Assembly (NCBI RefSeq): GCF_025370755.1
Contig: NZ_JAMXFC010000033.1
Span: forward strand, 1-64,000
DNA: 64,000 bases
Direction: 5' to 3'
Origin: Laspinema sp. D2d
GTDB lineage: Bacteria; Cyanobacteriota; Cyanobacteriia; Cyanobacteriales; Laspinemataceae
Part shown: piece by piece, positions 18,396-27,604 of the stretch
How the letters are laid out: each line of letters begins with the position of its first letter
How positions within the stretch are numbered: position 1 is the stretch's first letter
Notes under the pieces: model-generated
Told to the model about the DNA's origin: nothing
Seen by the model: the letters and a program-made list of their open reading frames with translations, nothing else
The model's database searches: none
Made by a program: the position numbers and the translations under genes

Positions 18396-18798
18396 GCACA
18401 ATCAGAAGAAGAAAATAACGCAACTAGACTCGGTTGAAACCCGCCCTAAATCAATCGATAGAGGTTGGAGTTGAGAAAGGGAATGAGTCGCCACATTTCT
18501 GCCCTCAACGCCTCCAATGAGGCCAAAATCACAGTTTTAGGTCTCTGGCCCTTAAACTCTACCTCTAGGCTCTAATTTTACCCAACGTGCTGAATTTTAT
18601 CGGGTTGAGGAATAAATCCCGTGAAATAATGGATATAGCGTGTCTAAATGAATGGTTATCATGATTTAGACTCGCTAGATCAGTAACCCTACCCAGTCCA
18701 ATCGTCTCTTTTTCTCTGGGGATTCACCCGACGGGGACAAAGGGGCTTTTGCTAGGGGTAGAGGTTCAAAATCCTAACGCGATCGCCCTTAAATCACT
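18396..18798. other. Intergenic with 14-bp inverted repeat
   Basis: This 403-base gap has no supported gene. It contains an inverted repeat with 14-base arms and one mismatch, TAGCGTGTCTAAAT (18636-18649) and ATTTAGACTCGCTA (18664-18677). The sequence TAGCGAGTCTAAAT recurs at 40020-40033, so this is a dispersed motif. Confidence 0.55.
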
Positions 18799-19752
18799 AT
18801 GCATCCATCCCCAATCCTCAATCCCCATAAAAAACCCTCTCATCCCTTGACTCGCCGTCACTTCTTGAAATTAGGGGGGTTATCCAGTATCGGCTTTTTA
18901 GCCGCTTTAGGCGGTCCCCATTTTGGGGGGAAAATAGCGCAAGCACAAGGGCAACCACTCCCTCAACTTTCTCCTTTGAAATTTAACACGGTTACGGTAA
19001 ATGAAAGGGGAGAAATCATCCAAAAAGTCTGCAAAGAAGCCCCATATTTTCAAGAACCTTTAGGCAAGGGTTTGGGGGTTAATTTAGTTCAGATTCCTGG
19101 GGGGACTTTTTTGATGGGTTCTCCTCCTACAGAATTAGAACGATATGACAGTGAAGGTCCTGAACACTTCGTGACTTTGCCGGACTTTTTTTTAAGTCAA
19201 TCTTCTATCACTCAAGCACAGTGGCAAGCAGTGATGGGAACCAATCCTTCCACTTGGCAGCAAGACAATTTACCTGTAGAAAATGTCTCCTGGCATGATG
19301 CAGTAGAATTTTGTCACCGACTGGCGCAAAAAACCGGACGGGGATATCGTCTGCCGTCAGAAGCGGAATGGGAATATGCCTGCCGCGCCAAAAGCACGAC
19401 GCCGTTTTATTTTGGTAAAAAAATCACCCCAGATTTAGGGAATTATGATGAAGTCTTGATGGGAATTCATCCCCATCAAACGACCCCGATTGACAGGTTT
19501 CCCGCGAATGGGTTTGGATTAGTCGATATGCATGGGAATCTGTGGGAATGGTGTCAGGATTTATGGCATGATAACTACGAGGGTGCGCCGACGGATGGCA
19601 GTGCCTGGGAACTCGGTGGAAATCCGGAATTTCGGATGCTGCGCGGCGGGTCCTGGCATGATTTACCTTGGTATTCTCGCGCAGCGCAACGGTTTGGCAA
19701 AGAACCCGATTCTCGGGAAGCGATCGCAGGTTTTCGGATTGCCCTTTCTTGA
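18799..19752 (+). CDS. Exported formylglycine-generating-enzyme-like protein
   Basis: The 317-aa protein has a twin-arginine signal (TRRHFLKLGG, residues 23-32, then a hydrophobic stretch and AQAQG), so it should be exported folded by the Tat pathway. The mature part is an FGE/SUMF1-type domain: FLMGSPPTE, PVENVSWHDAVEFC, YRLPSEAEWEYACR, GLVDMHGNLWEWC, MLRGGSWHD and a final GFRIALS. True FGEs convert a sulfatase cysteine or serine to formylglycine, but many cyanobacterial members have no known target. No sulfatase gene lies nearby, so the substrate is unknown. The ATG comes soon after a HIP1-like site, with no strong ribosome-binding site. Confidence 0.88.
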   Translation: MHPSPILNPHKKPSHPLTRRHFLKLGGLSSIGFLAALGGPHFGGKIAQAQGQPLPQLSPLKFNTVTVNERGEIIQKVCKEAPYFQEPLGKGLGVNLVQIPGGTFLMGSPPTELERYDSEGPEHFVTLPDFFLSQSSITQAQWQAVMGTNPSTWQQDNLPVENVSWHDAVEFCHRLAQKTGRGYRLPSEAEWEYACRAKSTTPFYFGKKITPDLGNYDEVLMGIHPHQTTPIDRFPANGFGLVDMHGNLWEWCQDLWHDNYEGAPTDGSAWELGGNPEFRMLRGGSWHDLPWYSRAAQRFGKEPDSREAIAGFRIALS

Positions 19753-19765
19753 AAGCTTCTGTTGT

Positions 19766-19835
19766 AAGTAACCACAGATTACAGAGATTTTCACAGAAAT
19801 TTACCCGTGAAAATCTCTGTAATCTGTAGTTACTT
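19766..19835. terminator. Bidirectional hairpin terminator
   Basis: A 29-base stem with a single mismatch (19766-19794 and 19807-19835; core ACAGATTACAGAGATTTTCAC) and a 12-base loop lies between two convergent genes. The sequence family (ACCACAGATT...TTTTCACAG) also appears between hoxY and hoxH, so it is likely a dispersed repeat serving as a terminator. Confidence 0.85.
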
Positions 19836-19840
19836 TTGGT

Positions 19841-21553
19841 TTAGCGGCATTCTAAGGTTTTCATGGCGATATCCGTGGTTAGAAATATGCGATCACTGCC
19901 AATGAATTCGGTAAATCCAATTTTTTTAAGTTTATCCAAAACCGGCCCTTTTACTTCGGCTAGATAAAAGTCTATGCCGATGCTTTTCAAGTCTTCAATT
20001 AAGCTTTTTAAAGTTTCTAATCCACTGCCATCAATCACATTAATAGCACTACAAATTAAAACCAAATGCTTGACTTCAGGATGATTTACAAGAGCATTTT
20101 GCACGTAAGCTTGTAAGTATTTAGCATTTGCAAAATATAGACTTTCATCAATCCGAATAGCTAAAATATGAGAACAGGTTTTGACCGGATATCGCTCTCT
20201 ATTGCGAAAATGTTCGGTTTCTCCAATTCGTCCAACGATCGCAATATGGGGTTTGCTGGTGCGCCATAAATGGAGGGCCAAAGAAATAGCAGCCCCGATC
20301 AGAATCCCAGTTTCTACGCTGGTGACAAGGACCGAAATAAAGGCAGCACACCAGGCGATCGCATCTCCTTTATCATATTCCCACAGTCGTTTTAAGGTTC
20401 CAAAATCTAACAAATTTGCCACCGCTATTAAAATAATAGCGGCTAAAATGGTTTGCGGTAAAAAATAAAATAAGGGCGTTAAAAACATCACCGTAATCGC
20501 AATCACAGTCGCCGTAATAATCGATGCCAATCCCGTATTTGCACCTGCCGCAAAATTCACCACGGACCGACTCAATCCCCCGGTAACCGGATATCCTCCG
20601 GTGAAAGCAGCACTAGCATTCGCTGCACCTAATGCAATTAATTCCTGGTTTGCATCCAGTTTTTGGCGTTTTTTACTGCCTAAAAAACTCCCCACCGCAA
20701 AGGCTTCCATAAATCCCACAAAGCTAATCGCTAAAGCAGCCGGAAATAATTGTTCTAGGGTTGTCCCATTCAAAACTGGGAGGGAAATCGGTGGCAATCC
20801 TTGAGGAATCGTTCCTACCACTTTAACTCCAGCAATTTCATTTAATTTCAATCCCCAAACCAAGAGAGAACTAACAATCACCAACAGCAAGGGCGCACTT
20901 TTGGTAATCGGGACGATAGCCGCTTCGGAGACTCGCCATAGTTTCAGATAATCCTTAATTTTTTGGTTAAAAAAGATTAAAATACCCAAAGCCGTTAACC
21001 CTAAAATCAAGGTAACTCCGTTGGTATTTCCCAGTTCTGTAGCTAAATAATAAACCAGTTGCAAAAAAGACTCAGTTTGGGGGATTTTTACCCCCAATAA
21101 ATGTTTAAGTTGGCTGACTCCTATTAAAATAGCCGCTGCACTAATAAATCCCGAAATCACCGACTGACTGAGGAAATTAACCAAAAATCCAAGGCGAAAG
21201 ACTCCCATTAGAATTTCGATGATTCCCACTAAAAAAGCCAGGGTTAAGGCTAATCTTAAATATTCAGCCGTATTTTCCGCACCGAAGGTGCTAACGGCAG
21301 CGGCAACCATTAAAGAATCTACCGCAACAGGCGCAACGGAGAGGTTGTTACTCGTTCCTAAGCAAGCATAAACAATCAGGGGTAAAATACTGGCATATAA
21401 CCCCACTTCTGGGGGTAATCCCGCCAGCATGGCATAAGCCATCCCTTGAGGAATCAGCAAGCTGGCAACAATAATCCCAGCGGTAATATCTCCGACTAAA
21501 TACTCACGCCGATATTTTAATCCCCAAGTTAAAACGGGAAGATAATGTTTCAT
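19841..21553 (-). CDS. SulP-family anion transporter with STAS domain
   Basis: This inner-membrane transporter of the SLC26/SulP family likely carries sulfate, bicarbonate or another anion. The 570-aa chain shows the family signature (LIPQGMAYAMLAGLPPEVGL, about 40-60), about 10-12 hydrophobic segments, and GGYPVTGGLSRS, with a C-terminal cytoplasmic STAS domain (ILAIRIDESLYFANA, VIDGSGLETL). The ATG at 21553 has GGTGA before it; an in-frame TTG four codons upstream is possible. It lies next to a carbonic anhydrase and sulfur-metabolism genes, so bicarbonate (BicA-like) and sulfate are both reasonable. The substrate cannot be told from sequence. Confidence 0.9.
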   Translation of the reverse strand: MKHYLPVLTWGLKYRREYLVGDITAGIIVASLLIPQGMAYAMLAGLPPEVGLYASILPLIVYACLGTSNNLSVAPVAVDSLMVAAAVSTFGAENTAEYLRLALTLAFLVGIIEILMGVFRLGFLVNFLSQSVISGFISAAAILIGVSQLKHLLGVKIPQTESFLQLVYYLATELGNTNGVTLILGLTALGILIFFNQKIKDYLKLWRVSEAAIVPITKSAPLLLVIVSSLLVWGLKLNEIAGVKVVGTIPQGLPPISLPVLNGTTLEQLFPAALAISFVGFMEAFAVGSFLGSKKRQKLDANQELIALGAANASAAFTGGYPVTGGLSRSVVNFAAGANTGLASIITATVIAITVMFLTPLFYFLPQTILAAIILIAVANLLDFGTLKRLWEYDKGDAIAWCAAFISVLVTSVETGILIGAAISLALHLWRTSKPHIAIVGRIGETEHFRNRERYPVKTCSHILAIRIDESLYFANAKYLQAYVQNALVNHPEVKHLVLICSAINVIDGSGLETLKSLIEDLKSIGIDFYLAEVKGPVLDKLKKIGFTEFIGSDRIFLTTDIAMKTLECR

Positions 21554-21641
21554 GACATTCACCAATAACAGGGGTCAAAGAGACTTAAGTTAGCCTGAAT
21601 CGAGTTGGAAGGATTCCTGAGATAAAGTAGTCAAATTGTGG

Positions 21642-22337
21642 TTAGGCGACCGATTGTTTACCACAACGTTCATTAGCTGGAACTGCTTCAGCAATTTTCT
21701 TGGGGTCGGGCAAATTTAGGTTATTCATTTGGTGAATAAAACTCTCCCGATTTTTACCAACAAACCGGGGATTATAGGTTTTTTCTTCGCCAATGGTGGA
21801 GACGGTTCGACCTTTATAGTCATGACCTGGATAGACTAAGGTTTGATCGGGTAATGTGAACAGTTTTTGAGTAACACAATCATACAAAGACCCCGCATCT
21901 CCACTTTGAAAGTCAGTGCGTCCGCATCCGCGAATGAGTAGGGAGTCTCCGGTTAAAATGCGATCGCCATTGACGAGATAAGCATTATGGCTATCGGTAT
22001 GTCCCAAGGTGGCGATCGTTTTAATTTCGATGTCTCCAACCTGTAAAATTTCCCCATCTTTGATAAAGAGATCGGCACAGGCGGCATTGGCTTTATCTGG
22101 GACGACTCCCTGACACTTGGTACGCGATCGCAACTCTCCCGTACCCGTGATGTGATCCGCATGAATATGGGTTTCCAAGCAATAGCGCAAGGTTAATCCC
22201 AACTCTTGCAGCAATTGCAAATCACGCTCAACCTGCTCAATCACAGGATCCACTAACACCGCTTCTTGGGTCGTTTCGTCAGCAATTAAATAAGTATATG
22301 TACTGGTTTCATTATCATAGAGTTGGCGGAATAGCAT
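21642..22337 (-). CDS. MBL-fold hydrolase, persulfide dioxygenase-like
   Basis: The 231-aa protein starts MLFRQLYDNETSTYTYLIAD and has the metal motif THIHADH (His57, His59, Asp61, His62), with GHTDSH, LTGDSLLIRGCGRTDFQ and VYPGHDY. This pattern fits the ETHE1/Blh group, which oxidises glutathione persulfide to sulfite using one iron, rather than glyoxalase II. An upstream open extension of 46 codons is rejected because the ATG at 22337 has a GGAGA site and matches the family start. A rhodanese gene lies divergently, supporting a role in sulfide or persulfide detoxification. Confidence 0.88.
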   Translation of the reverse strand: MLFRQLYDNETSTYTYLIADETTQEAVLVDPVIEQVERDLQLLQELGLTLRYCLETHIHADHITGTGELRSRTKCQGVVPDKANAACADLFIKDGEILQVGDIEIKTIATLGHTDSHNAYLVNGDRILTGDSLLIRGCGRTDFQSGDAGSLYDCVTQKLFTLPDQTLVYPGHDYKGRTVSTIGEEKTYNPRFVGKNRESFIHQMNNLNLPDPKKIAEAVPANERCGKQSVA

Positions 22338-22685
22338 AGGTCGTTTCTCCTGATCCGTTAGCAATTTTCCACTTGTACCGTTGCCTGGAACCGAGTCTAT
22401 CAGTCCCCTTAAGCGGCGATCGCCTTTTCTCCTGGGGTCCGATGGGTAGCCTCTACGGTGAGCATATCCAGACAACTTGACATTTATGGATGTACTACTA
22501 TATAGTAATGGAATAAACTGAAATTGACAACTGTTGAGTAAATCTACTCAAACAGCCCAGATCCTCTAACCCCCTCCCCGAAATAGATTAATTTCACTAA
22601 ATGTTCTAAATCTTTCCACCGTTCATGACATCCCAGTGTTGTCTATACCTAACCTAAATTAAATTAATCCCCTAAGAGGCTAACC
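22338..22685. promoter_or_regulatory. Divergent MBL/rhodanese promoter region
   Basis: This 348-base gap separates two divergent sulfur genes. It contains the perfect 12-base palindrome TACTATATAGTA (22496-22507). Persulfide genes in other bacteria are often controlled by ArsR-type sensors such as BigR or SqrR, so the palindrome is a candidate operator. No such regulator gene is in the window. Confidence 0.45.
22496..22507. promoter_or_regulatory. Palindrome TACTATATAGTA, candidate operator
   Basis: A perfect 12-base palindrome between the divergent MBL and rhodanese genes. It also resembles -10 elements on both strands (TATAGT), so it could be a promoter element rather than an operator. Confidence 0.4.
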
Positions 22686-23225
22686 ATGATAACGAACCAA
22701 ACCAATCAACTACTCGATATTGATGCTCTGACGCTGAAAAATAGCCTAGAAGAGCAAAAAATTACCTTGATTGATGTCCGGGAACCGGGGGAATTTGCGG
22801 GAGAACATATCAAAGGAGCTACCCTATTACCTCTCTCTCAATTTGACCCCAATTCGCCTAAATTACAGGGCAAAAAAGATATTGTTCTATACTGTCAAAG
22901 TGGCAACCGTTCCCGACAAGCAGCGCAAAAACTCTTAGCGGCAGGAGTTCCTGATGTGATGCAACTGAAAGGGGGAATAACCGGATGGAAACAAGCGGGA
23001 TATCCAATCGAAGTGAATAAAAACGCCCCAATTTCTATTTTCCGTCAGGTGCAAATTGTGGCAGGAACCCTGATGTTTACGGGTACAGTGCTCGGTTATT
23101 TTGTTAGCCCCGGGTTTTTAATTCTGAGTGGGTTTGTGGGGGCTGGTTTAGTCTTTGCGGGTATTAGTAATACTTGTGCAATGGGAATGTTATTAGCTAA
23201 ACTGCCTTACAATCAAGTGAAATAG
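22686..23225 (+). CDS. Rhodanese domain protein with membrane tail
   Basis: The 179-aa protein has a rhodanese domain (residues about 10-110) with LIDVREPGEFAGEHI and the active-site loop YCQSGNRSRQA (Cys70), so it should carry a persulfide sulfur. A DUF2892-type membrane hairpin follows (about 118-165, two hydrophobic segments). This is the YgaP layout, which places the rhodanese domain at the cytoplasmic face of the membrane. It is divergent from the persulfide-dioxygenase-like gene, pointing to a shared sulfide pathway. Confidence 0.92.
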   Translation: MITNQTNQLLDIDALTLKNSLEEQKITLIDVREPGEFAGEHIKGATLLPLSQFDPNSPKLQGKKDIVLYCQSGNRSRQAAQKLLAAGVPDVMQLKGGITGWKQAGYPIEVNKNAPISIFRQVQIVAGTLMFTGTVLGYFVSPGFLILSGFVGAGLVFAGISNTCAMGMLLAKLPYNQVK

Positions 23226-23237
23226 TCAGTAGAATTT

Positions 23238-23290
23238 TAAAATATCAAACCTGGGGATAGCGCTGTGCTATCTCCAGGTTTGATATTTTA
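23238..23290. terminator. Bidirectional hairpin terminator
   Basis: A 24-base stem with one mismatch (TAAAATATCAAACCTGG...) and a 5-base loop lies between convergent genes. A/T-rich outer stem ends give U-tracts in both directions. Confidence 0.92.
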
Positions 23291-23343
23291 AAAAATTCCA
23301 TGTGTTTCCTAAGATTGTTTTGTCGAAAGATTCCGATTCTTTA

Positions 23344-24516
23344 TCAGGACTCAGGACGGTAATCTAAGGAATCAAAAAACTGATTAATACTGGAATTCCA
23401 AAGGTTTCGATTAACCCCTATCAGGCTATTATGTCCAGCTTCGGGAGAAATTACAATTTGTTTTGGACCTTGTAGATTTTCGTATAAGTCTTGAATTTCT
23501 TCTACCGTAGTCCACTTGTCTTGCTCCCCATGAATCACCAATGCAGGACACTTGACATCCTTAGCAAACTCAATGGGATTATGGGTAAATCCATTAATTC
23601 CCTGCTGAACTCCCGCCCAAAATACGACAAGCTCGGCTATTAAAAAAGAGGGAATTTTATGGTAATTAAATCGCACTTTAATAGCATTCAATAAATGAGA
23701 AAACGGTAATTCTAAAATAATGGCATCAGGTTGAATATCATATTTAGAAATGGCCCGCAAAATAGCGGCAGTTCCCATAGAAATTCCATACAGAATGAGC
23801 GGAGAGGGCAAGTTTAAACTTTGTACATATTCCAGGCTGGTAACTACATCCTCAGCTTCTTTGATGCCAACCGTAATGGTGTTACCACTGGAACCGCCAA
23901 CGCCTTGAAAATCGATTAAAACTGAATCATACCCTAGGCTGCTAAAGGTCTCGGCTGGTCCCAAGAGTTGGCTGCCTTTCGTGCCTAAATTTCCAGGAAA
24001 TAAAAGAACTGTGCCTTTTGAATTGGGAAGGTTAGGGGGAATGAGCCATGCTTCTAACCATGCGGTTTGGCTGATAGGAATCCTGTGAGTGGTGTAGGCT
24101 AATCCTCGGTCTGAAGGGGTCTGGGAATTGCTGGGCTTTAGCATTCCCAGTTCGGGTTCTCCAGAAACTCGAACGTGAGTCATTTGGTAAGCTAAAAGGT
24201 AGGTGGAAACATTCAAAAGAATGACACCCAGGACCAATACTGCACCGAGTCTATTTTGCCATCGCGGTCTGGCTGGTTTACTGTTTTGGCCTTGGATGGA
24301 GGGATTTCTTTTAGGGGTTGCTCGTCTGCTGCTCCAAGCCAGGATCCCGCAAGATAAGCTAATAGAGACGAGTACAATGCTAAAGGGCTTGACTGGAAAT
24401 AACCAAGCATTGATCACACCTAATCTATGTAATATTAATAAGGTGAGAAGGGTAGCGAATAAGAGAATGAGAGCCAAGCAACTGGCTATAATCAGTAACT
24501 TACGGGATGCGCTCAT
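23344..24516 (-). CDS. Membrane-anchored alpha/beta hydrolase
   Basis: The 390-aa protein has three hydrophobic segments in its first 150 residues, then an alpha/beta-hydrolase domain: oxyanion strand VLLFPGNLG, nucleophile elbow YGISMGTAA, acid loop VIHGEQDKWT and a catalytic His in PEAGHNSLIG. It should sit in the membrane with the catalytic domain on one face. The substrate is unknown (esterase or peptidase). The ATG at 24516 (MSASRKLLII) with an AAGGA site is preferred over a longer frame starting 18 codons upstream. Confidence 0.85.
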   Translation of the reverse strand: MSASRKLLIIASCLALILLFATLLTLLILHRLGVINAWLFPVKPFSIVLVSISLSCGILAWSSRRATPKRNPSIQGQNSKPARPRWQNRLGAVLVLGVILLNVSTYLLAYQMTHVRVSGEPELGMLKPSNSQTPSDRGLAYTTHRIPISQTAWLEAWLIPPNLPNSKGTVLLFPGNLGTKGSQLLGPAETFSSLGYDSVLIDFQGVGGSSGNTITVGIKEAEDVVTSLEYVQSLNLPSPLILYGISMGTAAILRAISKYDIQPDAIILELPFSHLLNAIKVRFNYHKIPSFLIAELVVFWAGVQQGINGFTHNPIEFAKDVKCPALVIHGEQDKWTTVEEIQDLYENLQGPKQIVISPEAGHNSLIGVNRNLWNSSINQFFDSLDYRPES

Positions 24517-24785
24517 AATGAGGTCCTTAAGTGTTGAATTTTTAACAAAATTACTAAACGATCGCGCCAATTTGTGGTAGAGTTGGTGCAGTCTTTATCC
24601 AAAACGGTTAGCAGACTATGCTATTGTCTTTTTTAATCTTTGTCAACTCCGGGTGGAGGGATTAATAAAATGAGGGTTCTTCAGGCGTATTTTTAGACTT
24701 TTGAAAATTGAGTTATCCCTCCAATCAAGCGTATAAGCCGAGGAGAACCCTAGGACTGTCCACTAATTTTTTAACTAGAACCCCT

Positions 24786-25502
24786 ATGAACGTAGATGAT
24801 ATTCAGACCCGATATCTACAAGGCGATCGCACCTTTCGGAAAGCGAATCTCCGGGAAGCAGATTTAATTGATGGTCATTTCCACGGAATCAACTTGAATG
24901 AGGCCGATTTACGACAAGCTCGACTCGGCAAAACTGACTTCAGTCGCGCCAGTTTTCGGGAGGCGGATTTGAGCGAAGCCATTCTGTGGGGAACTGAATT
25001 AAGTGAGGCGGATTTATATCGCGCTAATCTCAGAGAAGCTGATTTGAGTGGTGCCAAGCTGACTTATGCCAATTTAGAGTTAGCAAACCTCAGTAAAGCC
25101 AGTTTATGTGGTGCTAATTTAGTGGGAAGTCGCTTATCTCGGGCGAATTTATTTGCAGCGGATCTCCGTCCCACTTCTGACCAAGTAACGGATTTGGGGC
25201 AAGCTGTCTTAAAATACGCTGATTTATGCTACGCCAACCTCAGTGGCGCGTTGTTGTATCAAACAGATTTAGAACGAGCAAAGCTGTGTCGCGCTCATCT
25301 GAATCGAACATTTCAACAGAAGGCAGCGGATCTGAGTGAAGCGATTTTACGCGAGGTTGACCTGAGTTTTGCCGACTTGACGGGGGTGAATTTACGCGGG
25401 GCTGATTTACGAGGGGCGGATTTGACCGGCGCAATTCTGATCGATGCCAATTTAGAAGATGCGATCATGCCTGATGGCAGCCTTTACCGAAAATCACACT
25501 GA
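24786..25502 (+). CDS. Pentapeptide repeat protein
   Basis: The 238-aa protein starts MNVDDIQTRYLQGDRTF, a common cyanobacterial lead-in, followed by about 35 A(D/N)Lxx pentapeptides such as ANLREADLI and GADLRGADLTGA. These fold as a right-handed quadrilateral beta-helix. One break occurs near residues 135-145 (RPTSDQVTDLG). There is no signal peptide. The function is unknown. The frame is open upstream to a TTG, but the ATG fits the family. Confidence 0.88.
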   Translation: MNVDDIQTRYLQGDRTFRKANLREADLIDGHFHGINLNEADLRQARLGKTDFSRASFREADLSEAILWGTELSEADLYRANLREADLSGAKLTYANLELANLSKASLCGANLVGSRLSRANLFAADLRPTSDQVTDLGQAVLKYADLCYANLSGALLYQTDLERAKLCRAHLNRTFQQKAADLSEAILREVDLSFADLTGVNLRGADLRGADLTGAILIDANLEDAIMPDGSLYRKSH

Positions 25503-25655
25503 TTTGGGATGGGTTTTTGTGCCGTGAATCGGTATGATCTTAAAGTGATTTCTGGCCCTAGGGCAGTCGCCGGTTTCGGCGGCGTCTGGACTCCATCCTA
25601 CTGTTCCCCTCTCTAATCAATTTCCAGTTTGTCTTCCAAGGAGTAATCAAAGTTT

Positions 25656-26219
25656 ATGGCGTATCTCTGGTTTAAGTCTTTCCATATTATTGGCTTTGTC
25701 GCTTGGTTTGCCGGGTTATTTTATTTACCCCGGTTGTTTGTCTATCATATTGAAGCCAGTGAGCGCCCGGAAGCGGTTAGATCCGCGCTCAAAACTGAAT
25801 ATAACCGCATGGAAAAACGGCTCTACAAACTAATTATGATGCCTGCGATGATTTTTACTATTATCATGGCCGCTGGCATTATCTATCAGGAACCCGGTGT
25901 ATTTAAGGAAACTTGGCTTCATGTCAAACTGTTGTTAGTCTTGGCCTTAGTTGGCTTCCATCATTACTGTGGCCGGATAATTCGTCAGTTGGAGGAGGGA
26001 ACTTGTACCATTAGTGGAATCCAAATGCGACGGCTGAATGAAGTCCCCACGATTATCCTCGCTTTAGTGGTGTTTTTAGCCATTTTCAAAAACAATTTTC
26101 CAACGGATATTGTTTCCTGGGGAACCATTGCTGCAATTATTGCTTTTGCGGTAATTATTCAACTTTATGCTCGCAAACGTCGGTTGCAAGAACAGGGAGA
26201 ATTGGAGGTATCTAGTTAA
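25656..26219 (+). CDS. hemJ: Protoporphyrinogen IX oxidase HemJ
   Basis: HemJ converts protoporphyrinogen IX to protoporphyrin IX in the membrane, the last step before the heme/chlorophyll branch in most cyanobacteria. The 187-aa protein has the family start LWFKSFHIIGFVAWFAGLFY with the key histidine, the LPRLFVYH motif, and four membrane segments. AAGGAG lies upstream of the ATG. It neighbours acsF, heme oxygenase and hemN. Confidence 0.93.
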   Translation: MAYLWFKSFHIIGFVAWFAGLFYLPRLFVYHIEASERPEAVRSALKTEYNRMEKRLYKLIMMPAMIFTIIMAAGIIYQEPGVFKETWLHVKLLLVLALVGFHHYCGRIIRQLEEGTCTISGIQMRRLNEVPTIILALVVFLAIFKNNFPTDIVSWGTIAAIIAFAVIIQLYARKRRLQEQGELEVSS

Positions 26220-26288
26220 GGTCCGGATATTAGTTATGATCGCCCTTCGACTCAACGAGCAAGGGCGATCGCCTCACTGCCTGAACTG

Positions 26289-27362
26289 TTATCGAACCGT
26301 TCCCCGTAATGCCTCTGCATCAATGCCTTTAAGAAAATAAATCCGCAGCAAATGGCCGAAAATCGACAATTGAAAGGGTAACTTCTTCAACGCCTTGATC
26401 CACTTTGGTTGAGAACTGGCCTCAATTTCTGAAAGTTTACCATTCAAGTCACAACAGCGCTCTAACCGAGAGAAGAATTCCGGATGTTCCGTATTTAGAC
26501 CCGAGGGGAATGCGCGCAAAGCCGTTTCATTGGTTTTCCGAATCACTTCGTGATCAAACTCTGTGGGGTCGATTCCCAGCGCATGATAGAATCCTGTGCG
26601 TTCATGTACCGTCAAGGTATGGGTAGCAAACACGGTTAGCAGGAAAAAGCGACTCCATAACCGGGAAGTCCAGGTTTGCCAGAGTTTCGGTTGCGATCGC
26701 AGCAGTGCCTTGAAAATATCCCCATGCCGGTTCTCATCCTGACACCAGCTTTCAAAATAATTAAATAACGGATAAAACTGATGCTCTGGATGCTGTTCCA
26801 GATGGCGATAAATAATAATATAACGCCAATATCCAATCTTCTCTGACAGATAAACCGTGTACAATACCCACTCAATTGGGAAAAAGGTATAAACCCGATG
26901 TTTGGTCAGATAGCTCAAATCCATTGTACAGCCAAAATCGGCCATTGCCTTATTTAAAAATCCGGCATGACGCGCTTCATCTCTAGCCATCAAACTAAAC
27001 ATTTCGGCCAATAAAGGACTGCGCTCTTTCAGGTTGCGCGAAAGTTCTTTAAACAGTAGAAATCCGGAAAATTCCGATACACAGGACCGTTCCAAATAAT
27101 CAATAAAGGCTTGGCGCGCTTCTCCCGTAATATGATCCCAAGATTGGGCAAACTCCTCATTTCGCACGAAGTGATGACGGTTGTAGTCGGCCCGCATTTC
27201 CTCTAACATCGCCCGCAACTCGGTTTCTTGGGCTGATAAATCGAGGTTGGCGGTTTTTTCAAAGTCCGTTGTATAAAAGCGGGGGGTCAGGATATTTTCC
27301 TTCAGGGCCTTAGTTTTGGTGACGGACATCTCCGCAGGGGCCTGGGATGGGGTAGCAATCAT
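26289..27362 (-). CDS. acsF: Mg-protoporphyrin IX monomethyl ester cyclase (AcsF)
   Basis: AcsF is the di-iron, oxygen-using cyclase that forms ring E of chlorophyll. The 357-aa product has the ferritin-like metal motifs FSGFLLFKELSR, DEARHAGFLNKA and ENRHGDIFKALL, and the starting ILTPRFYTTDFEKTA. A GAGGA site precedes the ATG. It is divergent from heme oxygenase and hemN. The Synechocystis low-oxygen isoform gene (chlAII) lies with ho2 and hemN, so this copy may be the micro-oxic isoform; whether another acsF exists elsewhere cannot be seen here. Confidence 0.96.
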   Translation of the reverse strand: MIATPSQAPAEMSVTKTKALKENILTPRFYTTDFEKTANLDLSAQETELRAMLEEMRADYNRHHFVRNEEFAQSWDHITGEARQAFIDYLERSCVSEFSGFLLFKELSRNLKERSPLLAEMFSLMARDEARHAGFLNKAMADFGCTMDLSYLTKHRVYTFFPIEWVLYTVYLSEKIGYWRYIIIYRHLEQHPEHQFYPLFNYFESWCQDENRHGDIFKALLRSQPKLWQTWTSRLWSRFFLLTVFATHTLTVHERTGFYHALGIDPTEFDHEVIRKTNETALRAFPSGLNTEHPEFFSRLERCCDLNGKLSEIEASSQPKWIKALKKLPFQLSIFGHLLRIYFLKGIDAEALRGTVR

Positions 27363-27604
27363 GGGCGGGTCCTCATAAAAAACTTAATAGCTTTCAAGTT
27401 ATAATACTTTTTCCATTTTGAAAAGACCCTTACCCCAAAACCGTAACAATCGTTAACGTTCAACAACTGTTAAGTTATGTAACAAATTATTACTTTATCG
27501 CTGTATGGTTATATACTAGCTGAAGTCGGTCACGGGTTCCCTTGCTGGAGATGGCCCCAACCGGCATTACCCAGATAAATCTAAAAGGAAAAAGGTCATT
27601 TGAC
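27363..27604. promoter_or_regulatory. acsF/heme oxygenase divergent promoter
   Basis: This 242-base region contains a cluster of TAAC/GTTA half-sites between 27444 and 27483 (TAAC, GTTAAC, GTTA, GTTA, TAAC). It is a candidate binding site for a shared regulator. In Synechocystis the related cluster is activated by the MarR-type protein ChlR at low oxygen; the match to its site is not established. Confidence 0.45.
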
